Assembly: GCA_027484495.1 (NCBI GenBank)
Contig: JAIXSW010000334.1
Location: 1-7,827 of the forward strand
DNA: 7,827 nucleotides
From: Gammaproteobacteria bacterium
GTDB lineage: Bacteria; Pseudomonadota; Gammaproteobacteria; Enterobacterales; Alteromonadaceae
Reading direction: 5' to 3'
Shown: in pieces, positions 1 to 7,000 of the stretch
How positions within the stretch are numbered: position 1 is the first letter of the stretch
Layout of the letters: the number at the start of each line of letters is the position of its first letter
Position numbers and translations under genes: made by a program
The notes under the pieces: generated by a model
What the model saw: the letters and a program-made list of their open reading frames with translations, nothing else
The model's database searches: none
What the model was told of the DNA's origin: nothing

Positions 1-992
1 CATCCTGTGATGAGACCGGGATTGCGATCTTTGACACAGAACAAGGCCTGATGAGCCATATCGTTTATAGCCAGATCCCGCTGCATGCCGATTATGGGGG
101 GGTTGTCCCTGAACTGGCAAGTCGCGATCATATCAGAAAAACTCTGCCGTTGATCAAACAGGCGTTGACTGAAGCTGGATGCAATGCTGAATCAATTGAC
201 GGTGTTGCTTATACCGCAGGCCCAGGACTGGCTGGTGCCTTGCTGGTCGGCGCGGCCATTGGCCGTAGTTTGGCTTTTGCCTGGGGCAAGCCGGCATTGG
301 CTGTACATCATATGGAAGGCCATTTACTGGCGCCGATGCTGGAACAGCATCCGCCACAGTTCCCATTTTTGGCTTTGTTAGTGTCGGGTGGGCATACCCA
401 ACTGGTACGGGTAGATGGCATTGGCCGCTATCAGTTGCTAGGGGAGTCTGTGGATGACGCGGCCGGGGAAGCTTTTGATAAGACGGCCAAGCTGATGGGG
501 CTGGAATATCCGGGCGGGCCTTTGTTGGCCAAATTGGCTGCAAGCGGCGATGCAAAAAAATATGCCTTCCCGCGACCGATGACGGACAGACCAGGTCTGG
601 ATTTTAGTTTCAGCGGTCTGAAAACTGCAGCTGCGAACGTGATTGCTGCTGAAGGCAAAACGCCCAAGGTGCAGGCTGATATTGCTGCCTCGTTTCAACA
701 GGCTGTTGTTGATACGCTGGTGCTCAAATGCCGCCGTGCGCTGAAGGAAACCGGCTTAAAATCTCTGGTAGTGGCAGGTGGTGTCAGTGCGAATGAATCC
801 CTGCGCATGCAGCTTGCCGACCTGATGAAATCATTAAAAGGGCAGGTGTTTTATCCCGGTAAAGAATTTTGTACTGACAATGGCGCGATGATCGCTTATG
901 CCGGCTGGCAAAGGCTAAGGGCTGGTCAGGCGCAGGATTTGTCGATTGGCGTTACGCCGCGCTGGCCAATGCAGCAGCTGCCGCCGGTTTGA
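1..992 (+). CDS. tsaD: tRNA N6-adenosine threonylcarbamoyltransferase TsaD (5' end outside window)
   Basis: TsaD transfers the threonylcarbamoyl group from threonylcarbamoyl-AMP to A37 of ANN-decoding tRNAs, giving t6A. It acts in the cytoplasm with TsaB and TsaE, using the intermediate made by TsaC. The reading frame is open to the left edge: codons from base 3 read SCDETG, the start of the conserved N-terminal motif, so about 8 residues (the usual M-x-x-L-G-I-E-T) are missing. The visible 329 residues plus these give about 337, the normal length. The ATG at 51 is internal, not the start. Other family motifs are VPELASRDH, the metal-binding HMEGH (bases 309-323), LLVSGGHTQL, FDKTAKLMGLEYPGGP, DFSFSGLKTA, VVAGGVSAN and CTDNGAMIAYAG with the metal-ligand Asp (codon 876-878). 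It converges on plsY. The assignment is very secure; nothing unusual is seen. Confidence 0.97.
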   Translation, partial: SCDETGIAIFDTEQGLMSHIVYSQIPLHADYGGVVPELASRDHIRKTLPLIKQALTEAGCNAESIDGVAYTAGPGLAGALLVGAAIGRSLAFAWGKPALAVHHMEGHLLAPMLEQHPPQFPFLALLVSGGHTQLVRVDGIGRYQLLGESVDDAAGEAFDKTAKLMGLEYPGGPLLAKLAASGDAKKYAFPRPMTDRPGLDFSFSGLKTAAANVIAAEGKTPKVQADIAASFQQAVVDTLVLKCRRALKETGLKSLVVAGGVSANESLRMQLADLMKSLKGQVFYPGKEFCTDNGAMIAYAGWQRLRAGQAQDLSIGVTPRWPMQQLPPV

Positions 993-1006
993 ATCCTGTA
1001 ATCGAA

Positions 1007-1040
1007 ATAAAAAATGCCTGATTTTTCAGGCATTTTTTAT
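1007..1040. terminator. Bidirectional rho-independent terminator between tsaD and plsY
   Basis: A near-perfect hairpin has the core TGCCTGA (1015-1021), a TTTT loop (1022-1025) and TCAGGCA (1026-1032). An A6 run (1009-1014) precedes it and a T6 run (1033-1038) follows, and the outer bases also pair. Read in either direction the stem is followed by a U tract. It starts 14 bases after the tsaD stop and lies about 43 bases past the plsY stop, so it can end both convergent transcripts. Confidence 0.9.
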
Positions 1041-1082
1041 TCAGCGTCAAGCTAGTCATGCAAGTGTACCTGATGCCTGCTG

Positions 1083-1688
1083 TTACTCTTTCGGTCGTTT
1101 GGTTTTATCCCAGACTTTTGTTTCAGTACCGTGCCATAGCCGCAGCAGATTCTGCCGGTGACGGAAAATAATCAGGATACTCAGCATCAATACCGGAATT
1201 GTATATAAAGGTTTGATAAACCAAGTGAATATAGGCGCAAGACCAACAGTCACTATGGCGGCAAACGACGAATAACCGGTTGCTCCAATCAGAATTATCC
1301 AGGTGGCAATGAGCAGGCCCGCCAGGTCGAGGCCAATTGGCATCATAGTACCAAAAGCTGTTGCGACGGCTTTACCGCCCTGAAAACCGAAAAATAGCGG
1401 GTAGATGTGACCAAGACAGGCGCAAATAGCGATCATGCCAAGATAAAATGCATCGATTTTCAGGAAATAGGATCCCCAGACCGGAATGGTTCCTTTGAGT
1501 ACATCAAACACCAGGACAAGCACTGCCGGCAGTGTACCGCCAAGACGCAACACATTGGTCGCGCCCGGGTTGCCGGAGCCATGAAGTCTTGGGTCAGGTA
1601 ATCGGAACAGTTTACTTACTATTACCGCAGATGATACTGAACCACATAAATAGGCTAACAGCATCATCCCGCCAATCAGCGGGGTCAT
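1083..1688 (-). CDS. plsY: Glycerol-3-phosphate acyltransferase PlsY, membrane protein
   Basis: PlsY acylates glycerol-3-phosphate at sn-1 using acyl-phosphate made by PlsX, giving lysophosphatidic acid in the inner membrane. The 201-residue protein is highly hydrophobic with several membrane segments and carries the family's cytoplasmic motifs: GSVSSA (residues 17-22), SGNPGATNVLR (38-48), GHIYPLFFGFQGGKAVATAFG split as GHIYP (93-97) and GGKAVATAFG (104-113), and a C-terminal RHRQNLLRLW stretch. The length matches the roughly 205 residues of E. coli YgiH/PlsY. I chose the ATG at 1688 because a GAGGAA ribosome binding site (1702-1697 on this strand) lies 8 bases upstream; an adjacent TTG at 1691 would add one residue at 5-base spacing. 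The third motif reads GGKAVAT where GGKGVAT is usual. It is transcribed divergently from folB and convergently with tsaD. Confidence 0.95.
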   Translation of the reverse strand: MTPLIGGMMLLAYLCGSVSSAVIVSKLFRLPDPRLHGSGNPGATNVLRLGGTLPAVLVLVFDVLKGTIPVWGSYFLKIDAFYLGMIAICACLGHIYPLFFGFQGGKAVATAFGTMMPIGLDLAGLLIATWIILIGATGYSSFAAIVTVGLAPIFTWFIKPLYTIPVLMLSILIIFRHRQNLLRLWHGTETKVWDKTKRPKE

Positions 1689-1696
1689 CAATGAAG

Positions 1697-1702
1697 TTCC
1701 TC
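1697..1702 (-). promoter_or_regulatory. plsY ribosome binding site
   Basis: GAGGAA read on the minus strand is 8 bases from the ATG at 1688 and 5 bases from the in-frame TTG at 1691. This spacing favours the ATG as the plsY start and argues that the one-codon-longer reading is an artefact. Confidence 0.6.
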
Positions 1703-1762
1703 AGTTATTGATTTTGCGTTAAGATCGCGCCACAAAGGTCGGGCATGTGGCATGACGGTCAG

Positions 1763-1789
1763 ATTATAGACTTTTCGTGCGTTTGCCTA
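1763..1789 (-). promoter_or_regulatory. Probable sigma-70 promoter of plsY
   Basis: On the minus strand there is a perfect TATAAT -10 box (1768-1763). Upstream, TAGGCA (1789-1784) matches 4 of 6 bases of TTGACA with a short 15-base spacer. Transcription would start near 1756, giving a leader of about 68 bases before the plsY ATG at 1688. The exact -10 box makes this credible; the -35 box and spacing are weaker, and the call rests on sequence match alone. Confidence 0.5.
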
Positions 1790-1839
1790 TCCGACCAGCC
1801 CGTGTTTCTCCAGACTTCTTATAACAGCGGAACATTCTG

Positions 1840-2193
1840 ATGGATATCGTTTTTGTTAAACAACTGGCCGTCGACACTGTAATTGGGGTGTATGCATGGG
1901 AAAAAACTATTCAGCAACGGCTGTTTTTTGATCTGGAGCTGAGTACTGATATTCGCGCCGCCGCGGATGCCGACGACATCAGACAAACACTGGACTACGC
2001 CGTTGTTTGTGAGCGGGTGACGACGTTGGTACAGTCCGGCCCGGTCGAACTCATTGAAACTCTGGCAGAACGCATTGCCACCATGTTGCTGGCGGATTTC
2101 GCCACCACACAGGTGATGGTGCAGGTCGATAAACCAGGTGCCGTGGCTGCTGCCGCGACAGTGGGCGTTCGCATCGTGCGGAGTCGCCACTGA
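1840..2193 (+). CDS. folB: Dihydroneopterin aldolase FolB
   Basis: FolB cleaves 7,8-dihydroneopterin to 6-hydroxymethyl-7,8-dihydropterin and glycolaldehyde in cytoplasmic folate synthesis; many family members also epimerise or oxidise the substrate. The 117-residue protein has the usual family length and starts MDIVF, as the E. coli enzyme does. Visible key positions are Glu21 in GVYAWEK, Tyr53 in LDYA, Glu73 in LIETLAE (pterin binding) and the catalytic Lys98 in DKPGAVA. The ribosome binding site is weak (GGAA about 9 bases before the ATG). The gene overlaps folK by one base, which suggests translational coupling of two consecutive steps in the pathway. A good sigma-70 promoter is not evident in the 151-base gap shared with plsY. 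Confidence 0.95.
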   Translation: MDIVFVKQLAVDTVIGVYAWEKTIQQRLFFDLELSTDIRAAADADDIRQTLDYAVVCERVTTLVQSGPVELIETLAERIATMLLADFATTQVMVQVDKPGAVAAAATVGVRIVRSRH

Positions 2194-2675
2194 TGGCACG
2201 GATTTACATTAGCGTTGGTACTAACATTAATCGTGAGTCGAATTTGCGTGGCGCGGTGCGTGATCTGGCGCAGTCGCTTGGACCGCTGCAGTTGTCGTCG
2301 GTGTATGAAAGCGAAGCCGTGGGTTTTGTTGGCGATGCTTTTTACAATATGGTGATCGGAGCGGATACCGAACTTGCATTGGACGCAGTGATTGCTTTGT
2401 GCAAGCAAACTGAAGACAACTATGGCAGAGTGCGTGACGGCATTAAGTATTGCGGTCGCAGTCTGGATCTGGACCTACTCAGTTATGATCAGCTGATTTG
2501 TTCCGAGCCTGTGGAGTTACCGCGGGCAGAAATATTATATAACGCCTTTGTGCTGCAGCCGCTTGCTGAGATTGCGCCCGGCAGCTTACATCCGGTGTTA
2601 CACCAGTCATATCAACAGCTTTGGCATAATTATCAAAGCCCTCAAAAACTGTGGGTGATTCCATTTCAATTCTGA
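2193..2675 (+). CDS. folK: Divergent 2-amino-4-hydroxy-6-hydroxymethyldihydropteridine diphosphokinase (HPPK, FolK family)
   Basis: HPPK moves pyrophosphate from ATP to 6-hydroxymethyl-7,8-dihydropterin, the FolB product, before dihydropteroate synthase acts. The 160-residue protein shows the fold's landmarks: N-terminal IYISVGTN (glycine-Ser/Thr-Asn loop), VGF...FYNMV for pterin contact, GRVR (78-81), the Mg-binding pair Asp92/Asp94 in GRSLDLDLL, and FVLQPLAEIAP (119-129). Some positions depart from the E. coli enzyme as I recall it: Pro before the Arg of PRTLDLD is Gly (CGRS), and the PHYDMKNRGF segment reads PRAEILYNAF, so the His, Tyr and Arg there become Arg, Ala and Asn. The start is TGATG-overlapped with the folB stop, with GGAG (2180-2183) 9 bases upstream. 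The folB coupling supports HPPK activity. In many gammaproteobacteria the classical folK sits by panB, so this may be a second, subfamily copy. Confidence 0.85.
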   Translation: MARIYISVGTNINRESNLRGAVRDLAQSLGPLQLSSVYESEAVGFVGDAFYNMVIGADTELALDAVIALCKQTEDNYGRVRDGIKYCGRSLDLDLLSYDQLICSEPVELPRAEILYNAFVLQPLAEIAPGSLHPVLHQSYQQLWHNYQSPQKLWVIPFQF

Positions 2676-2680
2676 AACTG

Positions 2681-2696
2681 CCGGCTAAAACGCCGG
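2681..2696 (+). other. Short hairpin after folK, possible weak terminator
   Basis: CCGGC (2681-2685) and GCCGG (2692-2696) can form a 5-bp GC stem with a 6-base loop, starting 5 bases after the folK stop. No U tract follows, so it is not a classical rho-independent terminator. It may protect the 3' end, assist rho-dependent ending, or be chance. Confidence 0.25.
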
Positions 2697-2711
2697 TCGC
2701 AAGCGTGTTAT

Positions 2712-2721
2712 AAGTTAACTT
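2712..2721. repeat. 10-bp perfect palindrome AAGTTAACTT
   Basis: AAGTTAACTT is a perfect self-complementary decamer in the folK to efflux-operon gap, about 72 bases upstream of the candidate -35 box. It is AT-rich, and a palindrome of this length can occur by chance, so a protein-binding role is only a possibility. Confidence 0.25.
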
Positions 2722-2783
2722 TTGTACCCGTCATTCACAGCTTTTTACATTTCTCTGCTGACTTTTTGTGCACGGCAATCTCG

Positions 2784-2811
2784 TTGCAACTAAAAAACCG
2801 TGTTATTTTAT
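2784..2811 (+). promoter_or_regulatory. Candidate sigma-70 promoter of the RND efflux operon
   Basis: TTGCAA (2784-2789; 4 of 6 to TTGACA) and TTTTAT (2806-2811; 4 of 6 to TATAAT) are separated by 16 bases in an AT-rich stretch. Transcription would start near 2818, just ahead of the inverted repeat at 2825-2854, leaving a leader of about 75 bases. An alternative -10, TATAAC at 2869-2874, has no good -35 box but would give a very short leader. Confidence 0.35.
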
Positions 2812-2824
2812 ACAGGTGTTTTTC

Positions 2825-2854
2825 GGTGATTTCCCAAGGAGTTCTGAAATCACC
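2825..2854. promoter_or_regulatory. Inverted repeat, probable operator or leader hairpin upstream of the efflux operon
   Basis: GGTGATTTC (2825-2833) and its exact complement GAAATCACC (2846-2854) flank a 12-base spacer, putting the half-site centres 21 bp apart, about two helical turns. A degenerate direct copy, GGTGTTTTTC (2815-2824), abuts the left arm. The position just downstream of the candidate start site is typical of a repressor operator, for example one of the TetR type that often control RND pumps. In RNA it would form a 9-bp stem whose loop exposes AAGGAG (2836-2841). No U tract follows, so it is not a terminator. The repeat is certain; its function is inferred. Confidence 0.55.
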
Positions 2855-2892
2855 TGACACTTCCCCCTTATAACGCAACCTTGGCTCTTAAT

Positions 2893-4008
2893 ATGAAAAT
2901 CCTGAAACCTGTGTTGATGTCTCTTGTGATCACAGCTGTGCTGGTCGGTACTGTAGTTGCCGTGAAAATGGACCAGTTTAGTGTGATGGCTGCCGGTGGT
3001 GGCCAGGTGCAGCCGCCCGAAACCGTCTCTGTCTTTGTTGCCGCTGAGCAGCAATGGCCCAATACCTATACGGCGATCGGCACCGTTGAAGCGGACGAGG
3101 GCATTATGATCTCCGCGCAGGTACCGGGTAAAGTAAAGCGGATCACCTTTCAGTCCGGCGCTGAAGTCAAAGCCGGCGATGTATTAATCGAACAGGAATC
3201 GATCAATGAAGCGGCTCAGCTTAATGCGGCACAGGCCCGGTTAAAACTGGCAAAAACCAGTTACCAGCGGATCCGTGAGCTGAAAACCAACAAACTGGCC
3301 AGTCAAAGCGAGCTGGATACCGCATTACAACAAGTGGAATCGGCACAAGGTGATGTGGACGATTTAAATGCCACGTTACAGAAAAAACTGATCCGCGCGC
3401 CGTTTGACGGTCGGGTCGGTATTCGTCAGGTCGACCTGGGGACAGACTTACAAGTCGGCACTGCTATCGTGTCATTGCAGGCCACTAACCGGGTCCGCGT
3501 TAATTTCCCGGTACCACAAGACTGGTTGAGTCAAATGACCACAACATTGCCAGTGGAAGTCACCACCGGTGGGCGTGACAATCTGGTGGTGAAAGGCATG
3601 GTGACGGCCATCGGCACCGAGATCCATCCGGAAACCCGCAATGTAACCGTGCAGTCCTCACTGGATAACGGCAGTAAAGCACTGGTTCCTGGCATGGCTG
3701 TGACTACCACAGTGACCTTAAGCAACCCACATACAGTGCTGGCAGTTCCCGCTGCCGCCATTATTTATGCCCCATATGGCGATACTCTGTTTGTCGTTGA
3801 CGACAAAGACAACAAGCTGGTGGCTCGTCAGCAGTTTATTCAGACAGGCAAGGCGCTTGGCGATTTTATTGAGGTGACCAAAGGCTTAAAAGCGGGTGAA
3901 AAGGTCGTGAGCGCCGGCGCTTTCAAATTGTTTAATAACCAGGCTGTGGTGATTGGCTCAAAACCGACACCGGAATTCAAAGCCACTCCAACGCCCACTG
4001 ACAGTTAA
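2893..4008 (+). CDS. RND efflux periplasmic adaptor (membrane fusion protein)
   Basis: This adaptor should bridge the inner-membrane pump encoded next and an outer-membrane TolC-like channel. The 371 residues begin with a Lys-flanked hydrophobic segment (about 5-25) and have no Cys at all, so it is anchored by, or secreted through, this segment and is not a lipoprotein. Order: first lipoyl half near 79-101 (GKVKRITFQSG, AGDVLIEQ); short alpha-helical hairpin about 102-164 with the tip stretch RIRELKTNKLASQSELD; second lipoyl half 166-196 (LIRAPFDGRVG, DLGTDLQVGT); beta-barrel about 200-280; membrane-proximal domain to about 355; then a Pro/Thr-rich tail. The start is uncertain: I prefer ATG 2893, but no Shine-Dalgarno precedes it, and TTG 2881 in frame would add four residues. 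The stop is 20 bases before the pump ATG, so they form one operon. Substrate cannot be told from sequence. Confidence 0.92.
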   Translation: MKILKPVLMSLVITAVLVGTVVAVKMDQFSVMAAGGGQVQPPETVSVFVAAEQQWPNTYTAIGTVEADEGIMISAQVPGKVKRITFQSGAEVKAGDVLIEQESINEAAQLNAAQARLKLAKTSYQRIRELKTNKLASQSELDTALQQVESAQGDVDDLNATLQKKLIRAPFDGRVGIRQVDLGTDLQVGTAIVSLQATNRVRVNFPVPQDWLSQMTTTLPVEVTTGGRDNLVVKGMVTAIGTEIHPETRNVTVQSSLDNGSKALVPGMAVTTTVTLSNPHTVLAVPAAAIIYAPYGDTLFVVDDKDNKLVARQQFIQTGKALGDFIEVTKGLKAGEKVVSAGAFKLFNNQAVVIGSKPTPEFKATPTPTDS

Positions 4009-4028
4009 GGCGCCACAGGCAGGTTTGT

Positions 4029-7000
4029 ATGAAATTTACCGATATTTTTATCAAAAAACCGGTACTGGCGATCGTGGTCAGTCTGCTGATTTTATTGGCG
4101 GGTATTCAGTCGCTCAGCAGCTTATCAGTTCGGCAATATCCACGTAGTGACATCGCGGTTATCAAGATCACCACAGTTTACATCGGCGCGAACTCTGATG
4201 TGATCCGGGGTTTTATCACGTCGCCGATTGAACGCGCTATTGCGTCAGCGGGGGGCATCGATTACATAGAATCGCAAAGCTCCATGGGCATGTCGACCAT
4301 TACGGCCCATTTGCAACTGAACTATGACCCGCTGAAAGCGATGACCGAAATCAGCGCGAAAGTGAATCAGGTGCGTGGTGAATTACCGCCGGAAGCCGAG
4401 GTGCCGTCACTGGCGATTGAAGCTGCTGACAGCCAGTTTGCTCAGGCTTACCTGAGTTTCAGCTCGGATATTCTGGAGCAAAACCAGATCACTGAGTTTT
4501 TGACGCGCTCGGTTCAACCGCGTCTGATTGCTGTCAACGGTGTGCAAAAAGCTGAAATTCTCGGCGGCCGCACCTTTGCCATGCGGATCTGGCTGAAGAC
4601 CGAGAAAATGGCTGCAGTAGGCGTCACGCCGGCGGATATACGGGCTGCGTTACAAGCGCAGAACGTGCAGGCTGCGATAGGCCAGACCAAAGGCAGTTAT
4701 ACCCAGGTCAATCTGAATGCCAATGCCGGCCTCACCAATGTCGAAGATTTCCGGCGCATCGTGGTCCGGCAAAATGCCGATGGCGTGATCCGGTTAGCGG
4801 ACGTGGCCGATGTAGTACTTGGCGCGGACGACTACAGCGTGGAAGTGAATTATTCCGGTCAGACGGCGGTGTTTATGGGCGTGTTTGTCGCGCCAAATGC
4901 CAACAGTCTGGAAGTGATCCGGACTGTCACTGCTGAAATGGAAAAAATCAAAGCAGATCTACCGGCAGGCTTATCGGGTGAAGTGTCGTACGACGCTACC
5001 AAGTATATTGATGCAGCGATTCAGGACGTTATTAAAACACTGGCTGAAACGCTGATTATTATTATCGTGGTCATTTTCCTGTTCCTCGGCTTCAGCCGCT
5101 CTGTGCTGATCCCTCTGGTAGCCATTCCGTTGTCACTGATTGGTGCCGTTTTTATCATGCAGCTTTGTGGCTTTTCGTTGAATTTGCTGACTTTATTATC
5201 AATTGTATTATCAGTCGGTTTAGTGGTCGACGATGCTATTGTCATGGTTGAAAACATTGAGCGGCATATTCAGGAAGGTTTAAAGCCTTTCCACGCCTCT
5301 CTGGTTGCTGCCCGTGAATTAGCGGGGCCCATTCTGGCGATGACCGTGACGCTGATGTCCGTGTATATCCCGATCGGTCTGCAAGGTGGTTTGACTGGGA
5401 CATTGTTCCGTGAGTTTGCCATTACACTGGCTGGCGCTGTTACCATCTCGGCGATAGTCGCAGTGACTTTATCGCCGATGATGGCATCGCGGATGCTATC
5501 TCCGCACCGCGAGATTAAAGCGCCGTTATCGAAAATCTTTGATCGGTTCGCCGCGTTTTATAGCCGTAAACTCAATGCCACACTGGAAAACCGTATTGGT
5601 GTTTACCTGTTCTGGGGCTTTATCTCTATCTGTGTGGTGCCGCTGTATATCATGTCGAGCAAAGAGCTCGCGCCCACTGAAGATCAGGGCGTGATCTTTG
5701 GTATTGTTGATACACCGGCGAACTCAACCATTGATCAGGCGTCATTTTATGGCAAACAGGTCAATGAAGTGTTTATGTCCATCCCAGAGACTGATTTTAC
5801 CTTCCAAATCACCTTCCCGACCGGTGGTTTCAGCGGCATGGTGACAAAACCATGGGCGGAACGTGAGCGGACGACTACCGAGATTTTACCGGACGTGCAG
5901 CAGAAACTGGGCGAAATTGCCGGGGTTCGGATCCTGCCAATCACGCCGCCGTCTTTGCCGGGTGGTGGGCAATTCCCGATAGAGTTTGTCATTGCATCGA
6001 CGGCGGATAGTCAGGAAATTTATGACTATGCGTTGAAGCTGCAACAGACCTTTACCGAAAGCGGAAAGTTTTTCTTCCCGCCGATGCTGGATATGAAAAT
6101 TGACCAGCCGGAATATCAGCTGAATATCGACCGCGAAAAAGTCGCTGATTTGGGTCTGGACATGCGCACTGTGACGCAGGATTTAGGCATTCTGCTCGGT
6201 GGTGGCTGGGTCAACCGGTTTAATAAAGATGGCCTGAGTTACAAAGTGATCCCACAGGTCAAACGGATTGAACGGTTGACGCCGGACGATTTGGCCAAGC
6301 TGTATATCACCGGACCTGACAATAGCATGATCCGGCTGGACCAGATTGCGACGCTGACGCATTCAACGGTTCCGCGCTCGATCAACCGGATGCAGCAACT
6401 CAATGCGGTGAAAATTTCGGGCGTTGGGGCTGGTTCGCTGGATGAAATGCTGAAATACATGGAAACGGAAGCGCGTAAGATTCTGCCTGCAACTTATACC
6501 ATTGATTACACTGGTGAATCACGGCAGTTAAAGCGTGAGGGCAATACGTTCCTGCCTGCTTTCCTGATGGCCCTGACGATGATTTTCCTGGTGTTGGCGG
6601 CTCAGTACAACAGCTTCCGGGACCCGATCGTAATTCTGGCGGGGTCAGTGCCACTGGCGATGTTTGGTGCGCTGATTTTCACTTTCTGGAAAATGTATGC
6701 GCCAATCCCGCATTGGACCGACGCAATCAGCAGTACGCTGAATATCTATTCGCAGGTCGGTTTAGTGACGCTGGTTGGCTTAATTGCCCGCAACGGTATT
6801 CTGGTGGTGGAATTTGCCAACAAGCTGCAGGAAGAAGGCCGGGCAAAAATTGATGCGATCCGCGAAGCTTCAGTGTTGCGGTTACGTCCGGTGCTGATGA
6901 CCAGTATCGCTACCATCGCCGGTCACACACCGCTGATTTTCGCGGATGGCGCTGGTGCAGAAGCACGTCAGTCAATTGGTATTGTGCTGGTGTTTGGTAT

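Noticed and set aside
154..555. 133-codon open frame on the minus strand inside tsaD
   Set aside because: It is antisense to a fully conserved TsaD segment, has no ribosome binding site I can see, and its translation (Pro, Arg and His rich) resembles no family I know.
1820..1825. TATAAC as a -10 box for folB
   Set aside because: No acceptable -35 box lies 16-18 bases upstream, and the start site would be only about 8 bases before the folB ATG.
1819..2408. Minus-strand open frames across folB and folK (126 and 137 codons)
   Set aside because: They are mirror frames of two well-supported conserved genes, and their translations look like shadow sequence (many His, Arg and Asn).
2825..2854. Inverted repeat read as a rho-independent terminator of folK
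   Set aside because: The 12-base loop is large, and the stem is followed by a C-rich stretch, not a U tract.
2844..2873. Nine-codon leader peptide starting at CTG after AAGGAG
   Set aside because: The start would be only 2 bases from AAGGAG, uses a rare start codon, and has no run of regulatory codons, so attenuation is not supported.
6400..6654. 84-codon minus-strand frame inside the pump gene
   Set aside because: It is antisense to conserved RND sequence, with no start signal and no recognisable domain.
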